This document shows positions 1 to 9,386 of a stretch of 42,914 nt of DNA, piece after piece. A program made the position numbers and the translations under genes. The DNA lies in contig JALOMJ010000020.1 of NCBI GenBank assembly GCA_025455485.1, forward strand, positions 1 to 42,914, read 5' to 3'. Position 1 is the first letter of the stretch; the number at the start of each line of letters is the position of its first letter. The notes under the pieces are model-generated. The model had not been told where the DNA came from and searched no databases. It saw only the letters and a list, made by a program, of their open reading frames with translations. Source of the stretch: Bacteroidia bacterium. Its GTDB lineage: Bacteria; Bacteroidota; Bacteroidia; B-17B0; Aurantibacillaceae.

Positions 1-34
1 AACACAGCTTAAAATTGGCTGCAAAGTTAAAGGA

Positions 35-592
35 ATGGGTATCATTAACAAGTGTGTTTACTTCGATAACAACGCCACCACGCGAACCGACCCCGCTGTG
101 CTTGAAGCCATGTTGCCTTATTTCAGCGAACATTACGGGAATGCCTCGAGTCGTTTGCACCCACATGGCTGGATAGCAAAAGCAGCAGTTGAGAAGGGCA
201 TCGCGCAGCTTGCCAACCTGATTCATTGCGCTGAAGACGAATTAATCATCACTTCAGGTGCAACTGAGGCTGTGAATCTTGCTCTTACTGGCCTTTTTGA
301 AACATACAAAGTAAAAGGGAACCACATCATTACCGTAAAAACCGAACATAAAGCGGTGCTCGATACCTGTGAAGCTTTGAAAGAAAAAGGTGCTGAAATT
401 TCTTTTTTGAATGTGAATCCAGAAGGTCTCGTTGATTTGGATGAATTAAAAGAAAAAATTAAATCCACTACCATTCTGGTTTCCGTTATGGCAGCGAACA
501 ATGAAACCGGGGTAATTCAGGACCTTGAAAAGATCGCTGAACTGTGCAATGAAAGCGGCCTTATTTTTTTTAGTGACGCTACTCATCGGTAA
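35..592 (+). pseudogene. Cysteine desulfurase (NifS/IscS-like), N-terminal part of a frameshifted gene
   Basis: This is the N-terminal half of a PLP-dependent cysteine desulfurase, a family that removes sulfur from cysteine for Fe-S cluster and thio-cofactor assembly. The start at 35 gives the family N-terminus (VYFDNNATTRTDP). SGATEAVNLAL, the PLP-region histidine in TEHKAVLDTCE, and MAANNETGVIQD all follow in order. The frame ends at 590-592 just after FFSDAT, where the family continues as Q-A/S-x-GK. The rest of the protein is in another frame from about 585. Relative to the family pattern about 5 nt are missing at 584, which removes the Gln-Ala pair. No other stop is seen, so the lesion is recent or a sequence error. 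An intact paralogue lies at 35031-36173. Confidence 0.85.
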
Positions 593-1163
593 AATGCGTT
601 GCGATGTGAAAGACATTGGAATACATGCCATGGCCTTGAGCGCTCACAAATTTTACGGACCAAAAGGCGTGGGTGCTTTGTACATTTCACGAAAACAACC
701 AAGGTTAAATTTGGTGCCTCAAATTTATGGTGGAGGCCATCAAAACGGATTTCGATCAGGCACACTCAATGTTCCGGGAATTGTAGGCATGGGGAAAGCA
801 GCTGAATTGGCCGGCAATTTGTATTGGGAAGAAAGTGCCCGGATATCTGCCTTGCGCGGTAAAATCGAACATAAACTGCTGGATATTGAAGGACTTAGAA
901 TTAATGGCAGTACACGCAGCCGTTTGTATAACACAAGTAATCTTACGTTTCCCAAAAACTACGATTTAAGTAAGCTATTTCATCAGTTTGCTTTTTCACA
1001 TGGTTCGGCGTGCAGCAGTGGCAGTAACGAACCCTCTCATGTGTTGAAAGCAATGGGTGTTTCCGACGAAGACATCAAACATTCTTTTCGTTTTTCACTC
1101 GGACGATTTAACACTGAAACAGAGTGCGACACTTTTTTGAATTTGATTGCAAGTTGCTGTTAG
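585..1163 (+). pseudogene. Cysteine desulfurase, C-terminal part of the same frameshifted gene
   Basis: This continues the gene at 35-592 in a different frame. It resumes at ATC GGT AAA (IGKMRCDVKDIG) directly after the lesion. It keeps the PLP-binding lysine in ALSAHKFYGPKG, the IYGGGHQNGFRSGTLNVPGIVGM segment, and the catalytic loop cysteine in HGSACSSGSNEPSHVLKAMG. The end (FRFSLGRFNTETECDTFLNLI) is normal for the family. The combined length is about 375 residues, which is full length apart from the two lost residues. Both halves look well conserved. As read, no full-length enzyme can be made without a frameshift, and the lost Gln is expected to contact PLP in this family. Confidence 0.85.
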
Positions 1164-1566
1164 CCTTGTTTCACCAAAATCAAATCCTTTATCGTATTCG
1201 CCTTTTTCCATTTTAACTTTACCTGATTCTCATCGAGAAATAGCCATAGAGGCCGTTTTGGCAGTGTTTTGGGACCGCGTCTGGTTTATTTGATCATACT
1301 ATCCGGATTTTGTGGAACACTATTTAACATCACAAACTAATGATTATCAACGTTTTAATTCATATTGCTTATAAATGTTGTCTGAATCCACATTTAAACC
1401 CTTTCTTAAAAAAATTTAGTCTAAATAATATTGCCCTTTGTCGACAAAAAGACTATGTTTGTACGTGTTTTTGGCCTTTTCTGAAAACTAAATAGCCTTC
1501 AAAATAGAGTTAAGCGATCAAACACCTAGCACCTGAGCACTGATTAATTTACTTAACGTTTGGGTC
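1164..1566. other. Intergenic region of about 400 bp upstream of the SprB-type gene
   Basis: There is no credible ORF here. The region is AT-rich and shows no clear terminator hairpin after the cysteine desulfurase remnant. The only recognisable element is a Bacteroidota-type promoter at 1431-1461, listed separately. That leaves about 100 nt of leader before the gene at 1567. Confidence 0.5.
1431..1461 (+). promoter_or_regulatory. Bacteroidota-type promoter for the SprB-repeat gene
   Basis: TTG at 1431-1433, a 20-nt spacer, then TATGTTTG at 1454-1461 fit the Bacteroidota consensus TTG-N17-23-TAnnTTTG. Transcription would start a few bases after 1461, leaving a leader of about 100 nt before the ATG at 1567. 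Confidence 0.5.
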
Positions 1567-4500
1567 ATGAAGTCGAAAATAAAGAGAAACATGAAAGGGT
1601 TGAGCTTACTCCTTTTCATTGTGATGAGTTTTACAGGTAAAAGTCAGGTCAATTGTCAAGGCCTAACCCATCTACAAGGGGCTTATGGTGCACCAAATCT
1701 GAACGATCCATTAAGCGTTTACATGCTTGCCAATTTTAATGGCGCTTTTCCAAATGGGTTAACGATAGGCTGCAACAACACCCTTTCGCTTACTTCAGTG
1801 GTAGAAGTAAAAAATTTCTTACCCTCCAGTGGAACACCCACGAGTTTGCCGGCAGGGATTACCTTAAATCCCGGTAACACTTACAACAATACTTTCGCCG
1901 GTCAATTGGTGGCCTTAAAGTTAAATGTAGGGTTTGACAATTACGATCCCAACTTTTCACCCTCTCCAGTCACATTGGGAAATTACACCATTACCGCCGG
2001 AATTTTTGCCGGTATGAGTGTAAATGCATTTCTAACTCTTGCCAACAATGCCATAGGTGGTTGCGGCTCCATTTACAGTTTTAGTGATTTATCCACTACA
2101 GCTGATATGATCAATCAGAATTTTAATAATGGTACTCAAAACAACAACTATTTAACTTGTATTTCCTGTTCAGTTAGCGCCAACTTAACAAGCGGAACTA
2201 TCCCTTGCTATGGAGGATCAACCACGGCAACAATTACCGCATCAAACGGACAGGCCCCCTATACAGGAGTAGGAACCTATTCATTGAACGCGGGTCCATA
2301 CAGTTTCACCGTTACCGATGCCCTGGGTTGTGCCTCAATCATAACCGGAACCATTTCAGAACCTTCAGCGCTCAACATACTCTCCACTTTCGGAAACATC
2401 CTCTGCAATGGAGGAACAACTACTTTAAACGTAAGCGCAAACGGTGGTACAGCGCCTTACGGAGGTGTTGGCATTTATACAGTTTCTGCAGGCGGGCAAA
2501 CACTGATGGTGATTGATGCCAACGGCTGTGTAGCTACAAACATTACCAACGTTACTCAACCGGCTTCATTGACTGTGTTGTCCACTTTCGGAAACATTCT
2601 TTGTAATGGCGGAACAACCACTTTACACGTAAGCGCAAGCGGTGGTACTGCGCCTTATTTTGGAACCGGAACCTATACCGTTTCTGCAGGCCCACAAACA
2701 CTCACGGTAATTGATGTTAACGGCTGTGTAGCTTCAGGCATCACCAATGTTACTCAACCGGCTTCATTGACTGTGTTATCCACTTTCGGGAACATCCTTT
2801 GTAATGGAGGAACCACCACTTTGAACGTGAGTGCAAGCGGTGGTACAGCGCCTTATTTTGGAACCGGAATCTACACCGTTTCTGCAGGCCCACAAACACT
2901 CACCGTAATTGATGTTAACGGCTGTGTAGCTTCAGGCATCACCAATGTTACTCAACCGGCTGCACTGAATGTATTCTCCAGTTTCGGAAACATATTATGT
3001 AATGGAGGAACCACCACTTTAAACGTAAGCGCAAACGGTGGTACAGCGCCTTATTTTGGAACCGGAACCTACACCGTTTCTGCAGGCCCACAAACACTCA
3101 CTGTAATTGATAATAATGGCTGTGTGGCTTCAGGCATCACCAATGTTACTCAACCGGCTTCACTCACTGTATTATCCAGCTTCGGAAACATCCTTTGCAA
3201 TGGAGGAACTACCACTTTAAATGTGAGCGCAAGCGGAGGAACAGCACCTTATGGAGGTGTTGGTACGTTTACTGTTTCAGCAGGATCACAAACACTGATG
3301 GTCATTGATGCGAACAGCTGTGTTTCGTCAACCATCATCAACATCACGCAACCGGCTTCACTAAGCGTCTTCTCTACTTTCGGGAACATCCTCTGCCATG
3401 GCGGAACCACCACTTTAAACATTAGCGCGTCAGGCGGAACCTCGCCTTATTTTGGAACCGGAACCTACACGGTGAGCGCAGGTACTTTTACCAATGTTAT
3501 TTCGGATTCTAATGGTTGTTCAACTTCCACCATTGGAAACATCACCGCACCCAGTGCTTTGACCGTAACATCCAATTATGGCGTTATACTCTGTAACGGG
3601 GGAACAACAACTCTAAATATTACAGCTAGTGGTGGAACCTTGCCTTATTCAGGAACAGGTTTATTTATTGTAAATGCCGGCAATTTTACGAATACAGTGA
3701 GTGACGCTAACGGTTGCGTAAATTCCACAAGCGGAATCATTGCACAACCTGCTGCATTGCAACTTAGCTCGAACCACGGGGCTATACTTTGCAATGGAGG
3801 AACAACTACATTGAATATTAACGCCAGCGGTGGTACTTCACCCTATAACGGCACAGGAAACTATACTGTAGGTGCCGGATTACATACTTACACGGTGGTC
3901 GATTTTAATGAATGTGTTACCAGTATAACAGTACTAATTTCTCAACCAAGTTTATTATCGCTCACAGCCACCAACGGCAACATTTTATGTCATGGAGGAA
4001 GCACAACCTTAAGCATAATAGGTTCCGGAGGCGTTATGCCTTATACAGGAACAGGACTCTACACGCTTACTGCCGGCAACTACTCGTATACAGTTACTGA
4101 TGCCAATTCCTGTACTTCGAGCATTTCCGGAATGATCACACAACCTTCAGCCATCGGAATGACAAGCCAGGCAGGAATAATCTTTTGTCATGGAGGAACA
4201 ACAACCATTCAGATTAATGCGACTGGTGGCACTTCGCCCTATCTTGGAACAGGCATATACACGGTAGCTGCAGGAACAACTAATTTCACTGTAACAGATG
4301 CCAACGCTTGTTCAAGCAGCACAACAATTACAATTACTCAACCTAGCCCACTTGTGGCTACCTCATTAATGGGACCAACACCTTGTTTGGGCAGTTTGAG
4401 CACAGTAACATTAATTGCTAGCGGTGGCTCAAGTCCTTATACAGGTACAGGAGTATTTGCAGTAGGAGCCGGTATTCACACGTATACGGTTTATGACACC

Positions 4501-4794
4501 TACTTCTGTTTTGATACGGTGTCGGTAATTGTTGATACCTTATATTGCACGAACTTGACTCAACATAGATTAAATGAAAATAGGCTGTTGGTGTATCCTA
4601 ATCCAAACAATGGTAATTTTAAACTAAGCGGTAAGTGTGATGAAACCCTCGTACTGCTTAACCAAATTGGACAATTAGTTAAAGAAATTGAACTCATCAA
4701 AGATTTAGAAATTGAGATAGAGAACTTACCCGGGGGCATTTACTTCCTGGTTGGTGATAAAGTGAAATTAAAAATTGTGGTGCAGGACCATTAA
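1567..4794 (+). CDS. SprB-repeat adhesin-like secreted protein with T9SS sorting domain
   Basis: This is a 1075-residue secreted surface protein. A signal peptide (about residues 1-26, ending GKSQ) leads into an N-terminal domain (about 27-209; SDLSTTADMINQNF region). Twelve tandem repeats of 66 residues follow (about 210-995). Each has a Cys-x-Gly-Gly start, GGT.PY.GTG, a YTVSAG-like turn, a D.N.C motif and a QP end, which is the SprB repeat pattern. The C-terminus (about 1002-1075; LLVYPNPNNGNF ... GGIYFLVGDKVKLKIVV) is a T9SS type A sorting domain. SprB is a gliding and adhesion protein in Flavobacterium. An adhesin role here is inference, since no gliding genes are in view. A promoter at 1431-1461 precedes it. 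The next gene is 22 bp downstream and may be cotranscribed. Confidence 0.85.
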   Translation: MKSKIKRNMKGLSLLLFIVMSFTGKSQVNCQGLTHLQGAYGAPNLNDPLSVYMLANFNGAFPNGLTIGCNNTLSLTSVVEVKNFLPSSGTPTSLPAGITLNPGNTYNNTFAGQLVALKLNVGFDNYDPNFSPSPVTLGNYTITAGIFAGMSVNAFLTLANNAIGGCGSIYSFSDLSTTADMINQNFNNGTQNNNYLTCISCSVSANLTSGTIPCYGGSTTATITASNGQAPYTGVGTYSLNAGPYSFTVTDALGCASIITGTISEPSALNILSTFGNILCNGGTTTLNVSANGGTAPYGGVGIYTVSAGGQTLMVIDANGCVATNITNVTQPASLTVLSTFGNILCNGGTTTLHVSASGGTAPYFGTGTYTVSAGPQTLTVIDVNGCVASGITNVTQPASLTVLSTFGNILCNGGTTTLNVSASGGTAPYFGTGIYTVSAGPQTLTVIDVNGCVASGITNVTQPAALNVFSSFGNILCNGGTTTLNVSANGGTAPYFGTGTYTVSAGPQTLTVIDNNGCVASGITNVTQPASLTVLSSFGNILCNGGTTTLNVSASGGTAPYGGVGTFTVSAGSQTLMVIDANSCVSSTIINITQPASLSVFSTFGNILCHGGTTTLNISASGGTSPYFGTGTYTVSAGTFTNVISDSNGCSTSTIGNITAPSALTVTSNYGVILCNGGTTTLNITASGGTLPYSGTGLFIVNAGNFTNTVSDANGCVNSTSGIIAQPAALQLSSNHGAILCNGGTTTLNINASGGTSPYNGTGNYTVGAGLHTYTVVDFNECVTSITVLISQPSLLSLTATNGNILCHGGSTTLSIIGSGGVMPYTGTGLYTLTAGNYSYTVTDANSCTSSISGMITQPSAIGMTSQAGIIFCHGGTTTIQINATGGTSPYLGTGIYTVAAGTTNFTVTDANACSSSTTITITQPSPLVATSLMGPTPCLGSLSTVTLIASGGSSPYTGTGVFAVGAGIHTYTVYDTYFCFDTVSVIVDTLYCTNLTQHRLNENRLLVYPNPNNGNFKLSGKCDETLVLLNQIGQLVKEIELIKDLEIEIENLPGGIYFLVGDKVKLKIVVQDH
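2194..4551 (+). repeat. Twelve SprB-type repeats in exact 198-bp register
   Basis: Repeat starts fall at 2194, 2392, 2590, 2788, 2986, 3184, 3382 and so on to 4372, every 198 bp with no indel. Units 2-6 (2392-3381) are nearly identical in DNA. Units 1 and 8-12 are more diverged, so the centre of the array is the youngest or the most homogenised part. Confidence 0.9.
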
Positions 4795-4816
4795 TTAATT
4801 TACTTTATTTTACAGC

Positions 4817-5776
4817 ATGGCCAATAAACATTTGCGGTATCCTTTACTTTGTGTTCTGTTTTTGTTCGCCTTTACTGTTCAAGATTCCCCTTTAACAACA
4901 GAAAACAAGGCGCCTTTTGTCATTGTTCTCGGAACAACTCAGGACGCTGGTTCGCCGCAGGCCGGTTGTTTAAAAGAGTGTTGCAGGAAATTGTTTCAAA
5001 CTCCTGATCCGACCCGAAAAGTAGTGAGTCTGGGTTTGATTGATCCCCAATCTGGTGTCCGTTATTTGTTTGAAGCGGGTCCTGATTTTAAAGAGCAGTT
5101 GTATGAACTGAACCAACAAACGCGAATGCCAAATCCCTTTCCCTGGCCCGATGGTATTTTTATCACCCATGCCCACACAGGGCATTACACAGGTTTGATG
5201 CAACTTGGCAAGGAAAGCATGAACGCTAAAAATTGTGAGGTGTATGTATTGCCGCGTATGCAGCAGTTTATAGAACAGAACGCTCCCTGGTCGCAATTGT
5301 GCGCTTTGGGCAACATCCATCTTCGTCCTTTGAAATCAGACAGTTCCCAACAACTGAGTGCGCGACTTTCCGTAAAGGCGCTGCAGGTTCCTCACCGGGA
5401 TGAATTTTCTGAAACGGCAGGTTTTCTCATTCAGGGACCAAATAAAACACTGTTGTTTATCCCCGACATTGACAAATGGGAGAAATGGCAGACAGATATT
5501 ATTGAATTGATTAAAACAGTGGATTACGCATTGATTGATGGCACCTTTTATTCCGCTGATGAAATTAAAAACAGAATGCTATCTGAAATTCCCCATCCCC
5601 TGGTGACTGAAAGTATGCTGTTGTTTCAAAATTTAAGCAGAAGGGATAAGAGCAAAATTCATTTTATACATTTTAACCACACAAATCCACTGCTGGACAG
5701 CACTTCTGAAGCCTATAAAAACGTGCAGAAGCAGGGTTTTCAAATGGCGAAGTACAAACAAAAGTTTGCCCTTTAG
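4817..5776 (+). CDS. PqqB-like metallo-beta-lactamase-fold hydrolase, exported
   Basis: This 319-residue protein has an N-terminal hydrophobic segment (about residues 6-22) that reads as a signal peptide. The body is a metallo-beta-lactamase fold of the PqqB type. VLGTTQDAGSPQAGCLKECC resembles the PqqB N-terminus with its cysteine cluster. ITHAHTGHYTGLM (H118, H120, H123) is the metal motif in the PqqB variant form. Further ligand candidates lie in VPHRDEF, FIPDID and FIHFNHTNP. PqqB itself takes part in pyrroloquinoline quinone synthesis, but no other pqq gene is present and this copy seems exported, so its substrate is unknown. It starts 22 bp after the SprB-type gene and may share its transcript. 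Confidence 0.75.
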   Translation: MANKHLRYPLLCVLFLFAFTVQDSPLTTENKAPFVIVLGTTQDAGSPQAGCLKECCRKLFQTPDPTRKVVSLGLIDPQSGVRYLFEAGPDFKEQLYELNQQTRMPNPFPWPDGIFITHAHTGHYTGLMQLGKESMNAKNCEVYVLPRMQQFIEQNAPWSQLCALGNIHLRPLKSDSSQQLSARLSVKALQVPHRDEFSETAGFLIQGPNKTLLFIPDIDKWEKWQTDIIELIKTVDYALIDGTFYSADEIKNRMLSEIPHPLVTESMLLFQNLSRRDKSKIHFIHFNHTNPLLDSTSEAYKNVQKQGFQMAKYKQKFAL

Positions 5777-5894
5777 TACATTATGCCCATCTCCCAACCG
5801 CATTTTTAGCCGCTCCCCTCTTCCATTTTCCTCAAATCCAAATTCCACTTGCTTTATTAAAAATTAGATTACTTTCATCCATAAATTCAAAACC

Positions 5895-7688
5895 ATGAAG
5901 GTATTTATCAGAATGTCTGTTTTCGCTGCTTCTTTGCTTATTCTGTCCTGCTCCTCCCCAAAAAACGAAACGGCCGATACCAAAGAAGTAAAACTAGATA
6001 GTTTGCTGAGTCAATACCAGGAAGAACGTCTGAAACTGTTTCCACTAGAAGCCACTTCAGCAGGGGATATGCGTTACAACCATGTATTGCCCAACTCCCT
6101 CAGCCTGGCATACAGACTAGAACTGCATGATTTTTTTACAAAATACCGCAGTGCTTTGTTGAAATACGACCGAAGCGCACTTCCTGAAAACGATCAACTG
6201 AGTTACGATGTTCTGCTTTGGGAATGCGATATAGCTTTGGAAGGCGAAAAGTTTAAATCCCATCTCCTGCCCCTCAATCAGTTCTGGTCATTGCCACTCA
6301 CCATCGGGCAGCTGGCTTCCGGCAGCAGCATGCAACCTTTTGCTACCGTAGAAGATTACGAGGATTGGCTCTTGCGTTTAGAGGCATACACGGCCTGGTG
6401 CGACACAGCCATTGCCAACATGCGGATTGGCATAAAAGAAGGGTACACCTTACCCAAAAGCCTTTGTGAAAAAACCATACCCCAGTATGCTGATCTGGCG
6501 GTGGGACCGGTGGAGGAACATTTGTTTTATACGCCCATCAAAAATTTACCGGCCTCGTTTGCTGTAGCGGACAAGGAACGATTAAGCGCAGCATACAAAA
6601 CGGCAATAACAACTAAAATTATTCCCATCCACAAAAAGCTTAAAGAGTTTCTCGAAACCGAGTATTTACCGGCTTGCAGAAGAAGTTCAGGTATTGATGC
6701 GATTCCGGAAGGCAAAGCCTATTATGCTTACCTGATCAAACTTTATACCACTACCACAAGTTCAGCAGAAGCGATATTTGAATTGGGAAAAACAGAAGTG
6801 GAACGCATCAGCAAGGAAATGTTGGCCATTAAAAATCAATTGGGTTTTAAAGGCGACCTGAATGCCTTTTTTGAGCATCTGCGCAGCAAAAAAGAACTGT
6901 TGCCATTTACCAAACCGGAACAGGTGATTGACAATTTTAAGGCCATACATGAACGCATGAAACCAAATTTAAATAAACTCTTTAAAAACAGTCCTAAAAC
7001 AGCATTTGAAGTCAAACGCACCGAAGCTTTCAGAGAAAAAAGTGCCAGTGCTGAATACAATGCGGGTTCGTTTGACGGCACTCGTCCCGGTATTTTTTAT
7101 GTGCCCATCCCGGATGTAAAAACCTACAATGTGCTGTCGGATGAGGACTTGTTTTTGCACGAAGCCATTCCCGGGCATCATTACCAAATTTCATTGCAGC
7201 AGGAAAATACTGCCCTGCCGGAGTTCAGGCGGGTGTTGGGTTACAGCGCCTATGCAGAAGGCTGGGCCTTATACACGGAATCCTTGGGCAAGGAGTTGGG
7301 TTTGTATACCGATCCCTATCAGTATCTGGGAATGCTCAGCGCCGAGATGCACCGCTCCATTCGTCTGGTAGTGGATGCCGGCATGCATACCCAGGGCTGG
7401 ACCAGAGAACAAGCCATACAGTATTCCAAAGAACACGAAGCAGAAACAGAAGCCAGCATTGTAGCAGAAATAGAACGTTACATGGCCATTCCGGGGCAGG
7501 CCCTCTCTTATAAAATCGGGCAGTTAAAAATAAAAGAGCTGCGCGCGTTTGCCGAAAAAGAACTCGGCAGCAAATTTGATATTGCCGAATTTCATGATCA
7601 ATTGCTAAATGCTGGAAGTTTACCCTTAAAGGTACTGGAAGAGAAAATTTTGAAGTGGGTCAAGTCTGTAAAAAAGGATAGAAAATAG
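5895..7688 (+). CDS. DUF885 family lipoprotein, putative zinc peptidase
   Basis: This 597-residue protein carries a lipoprotein signal (MKVFIRMSVFAASLLILSCSS), with the lipidated Cys near residue 19. The rest matches the DUF885 family: a helical N-terminal region, a NAGSFDGTRPGIFYVP segment, then HEAIPGHHYQ at about 422-431 and YSAYAEGWALYTE about 25 residues later. The HExxPGHH motif plus the downstream Glu are the expected metal ligands of this gluzincin-like family, some members of which act as carboxypeptidases. The substrate here is unknown. It is likely anchored in the periplasm or outer membrane. The 118-bp gap upstream shows no clear promoter or terminator. Confidence 0.85.
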   Translation: MKVFIRMSVFAASLLILSCSSPKNETADTKEVKLDSLLSQYQEERLKLFPLEATSAGDMRYNHVLPNSLSLAYRLELHDFFTKYRSALLKYDRSALPENDQLSYDVLLWECDIALEGEKFKSHLLPLNQFWSLPLTIGQLASGSSMQPFATVEDYEDWLLRLEAYTAWCDTAIANMRIGIKEGYTLPKSLCEKTIPQYADLAVGPVEEHLFYTPIKNLPASFAVADKERLSAAYKTAITTKIIPIHKKLKEFLETEYLPACRRSSGIDAIPEGKAYYAYLIKLYTTTTSSAEAIFELGKTEVERISKEMLAIKNQLGFKGDLNAFFEHLRSKKELLPFTKPEQVIDNFKAIHERMKPNLNKLFKNSPKTAFEVKRTEAFREKSASAEYNAGSFDGTRPGIFYVPIPDVKTYNVLSDEDLFLHEAIPGHHYQISLQQENTALPEFRRVLGYSAYAEGWALYTESLGKELGLYTDPYQYLGMLSAEMHRSIRLVVDAGMHTQGWTREQAIQYSKEHEAETEASIVAEIERYMAIPGQALSYKIGQLKIKELRAFAEKELGSKFDIAEFHDQLLNAGSLPLKVLEEKILKWVKSVKKDRK

Positions 7689-7856
7689 TGCTTTTTATTC
7701 ATTTACAATCGTGGTAAAAGTTTACTGGAAAGCAGTAGAGCAAACAAGCACGAAAATGTAAAGTGTTACCGTGTTGCAAATGAATCAACTATTTCCACAG
7801 TAATTCTTCAGGGCTTTTTCATACTTTTATCCAACATGTATTATTTGTTTTTCTGA

Positions 7857-8840
7857 ATGAAATGTTCCTGGACATTAATTTGGCTTTTGCTTGTTACCGT
7901 TATTCGGTCTTCGGCTCAGGGGCATAGTGAAAAGGTGGAGTCTATCCTTTATTCCAAAACACGCCATATTTTTGTAAGTCTGGAAAAGTCAGATTCCGTT
8001 GATGGATTGTATGAAAGAAGATTCAATTACAACCTTTCTCAGGTTTACCTCTACCCGGACAGCAGTTACATTTATTTTTATGTTTCAAAAAACAGGTACG
8101 ACCTATCAAAAGGAAGGTACCGATTGAGTAACGAATCCATTGTCTTTAATTGGGACAGCCTGAAGACCTGTGAGTTGATTTCGGATAGCGTGGCCTACAG
8201 TCGCTTTTTTAAGTACCGTCGTCCAAATGGATTTCGACTAATAGACAACCGCTATAAAATCGATAAGAACCAATTCATTCCTATCCGGAATGATCACCCG
8301 GAATGGGGCCTCGAGAGAATTACACTTTTCGCCAGCCATCGTGATCTGGACAGCCTGAAAGGAACTTCCTTTCCCTATTCAGGAATGGGTTACAACGAAA
8401 ACGGTGAAAAAATCTATATTAAACAACCGAATGGAGATAAATTATGGTTTAGACGGGATAGTCTTTGGGGATACGCCTTGTACAATGAAGCTGGGGCTGC
8501 CCTTTACCGTTTCGTAAACAAGGGTTTTAATTGGTATGGATCCCCCGGCATTCAGGTCGTTAACATTACCGGTATGAATTTATATATAGTGGGTGGGCGG
8601 GTCAACTCCTATTTCAGTCGCAGTCTCGATTCAAAAATTCACCCCCTTACTTTGCCTGAACTTAAAAAAGTATATTCCGACAATCCTATTTTTTTAGACT
8701 TGCTCAAAAAAGAAATTGGTCCTTTCACACCCATTACTAAATCTATTGAGGACTCCAATGGGTATTTGGTCGCTGAACTTTATCTGATATCTTTGGAAGG
8801 CAGTCCCATGAAGCCCAATTGCGGGCCTTCTTTGCGATAA
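7857..8840 (+). CDS. Secreted protein of unknown function
   Basis: This is a 327-residue protein with a clear signal peptide (hydrophobic residues 5-20, cleavage near SSAQG). I recognise no family. The mature part is rich in Tyr, Ser, Asp and Arg, with short alternating strands such as VYLYPDSSYIYFYVSKNRYDL and NGEKIYIKQPNGDKLWFRRD that suggest a beta-rich fold. There is no lipobox and no T9SS sorting domain, so it is probably periplasmic or outer-membrane associated. It stands alone: 168 bp separate it from the DUF885 gene and a long non-coding block follows. Confidence 0.65.
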   Translation: MKCSWTLIWLLLVTVIRSSAQGHSEKVESILYSKTRHIFVSLEKSDSVDGLYERRFNYNLSQVYLYPDSSYIYFYVSKNRYDLSKGRYRLSNESIVFNWDSLKTCELISDSVAYSRFFKYRRPNGFRLIDNRYKIDKNQFIPIRNDHPEWGLERITLFASHRDLDSLKGTSFPYSGMGYNENGEKIYIKQPNGDKLWFRRDSLWGYALYNEAGAALYRFVNKGFNWYGSPGIQVVNITGMNLYIVGGRVNSYFSRSLDSKIHPLTLPELKKVYSDNPIFLDLLKKEIGPFTPITKSIEDSNGYLVAELYLISLEGSPMKPNCGPSLR

Positions 8841-9178
8841 TGTTTGTTCATTTTCATCTACCTTGAGAAAATTGCAGTTTACAATTAAGCTTGTTAATTA
8901 ACTCAAGTCAATTATTTTTACAAGGCTAGAGGGAATGATTGAGCAGTGTATCACAAAGAAAACACGGCTGGTTCCAGTGGCATCATCGCTAACAATAACT
9001 GTATGAACACAGAAACCAACATAGGATTTAGTAAAATCAGGTTTAATTTGACCCAAACCTAAAGCCTCAATTTAGGGAAGTATTTCAATGTTCCACTTAA
9101 GTGGGATTAAGCCCTTTCGCTTCGCTGCGGGTCTTGATCCCCTGTTGATTCATTGTCATCATGCAAGCGGCAGGTAGG
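8841..9178. other. Non-coding stretch after the unknown secreted gene
   Basis: I see no gene here. There are short inverted repeats: AGGTTT/AAACCT and CCTAAA/TTTAGG around 9040-9075, and the palindrome CCACTTAAGTGG at 9093-9104. None has a clear function. A minus-strand reading frame over 9097-9351 is an artefact of the hairpin sequences. Confidence 0.4.
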
Positions 9179-9370
9179 TTTTGGGGTTCGAATCCCAAAA
9201 AAATAAAAGGCCTGAAGCAGAACTCGCTTCGTTCGTTCGCTTCAGGCCCGCCACGAAGCGAAGCAAGCCTTTGGTTTTTTGATTTTTCGAATGGCGGTGA
9301 AGAAGGGATTAGCTCACTACGCTCGCTGATCCCTTGAGGATAGGCCCGCACTGAAGTGAAGCACCCTATC
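9179..9370. repeat. Series of four GC-rich hairpins
   Basis: Four inverted repeats follow one another. TTTTGGG/CCCAAAA (9179-9185 with 9194-9200) has a T-arm-like loop, GTTCGAAT. GGCCTGAAGC pairs with GCTTCAGGCC (9209-9218 with 9239-9248). AAGGGATTAGC pairs with GCTGATCCCTT (9303-9313 with 9325-9335, one G-T pair). GATAGG pairs with CCTATC (9339-9344 with 9365-9370). They are more GC-rich than the surrounding DNA and carry no coding signal. Confidence 0.6.
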
Positions 9371-9386
9371 GGGTTTTTTCTTTTTT
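9339..9386 (+). terminator. Candidate terminator, plus strand
   Basis: The stem GATAGG/CCTATC is followed by GGG and a run of TTTTTTC TTTTTT at about 9374-9386. The loop is long (20 nt), so the call is tentative. It could end plus-strand transcription coming from the gene at 7857. Confidence 0.35.

Noticed and set aside
223..501. Minus-strand ORF of 92 codons inside the cysteine desulfurase remnant.
   Set aside because: It is antisense to a well conserved coding sequence.
2194..4551. CRISPR-like periodicity.
   Set aside because: The 198-bp period is coding, with no short repeat-spacer pattern and no cas genes.
9097..9351. Minus-strand ORF of 84 codons.
   Set aside because: It reads through palindromic hairpins, is rich in Arg/Ser/Glu repeats of low complexity and has no domain.
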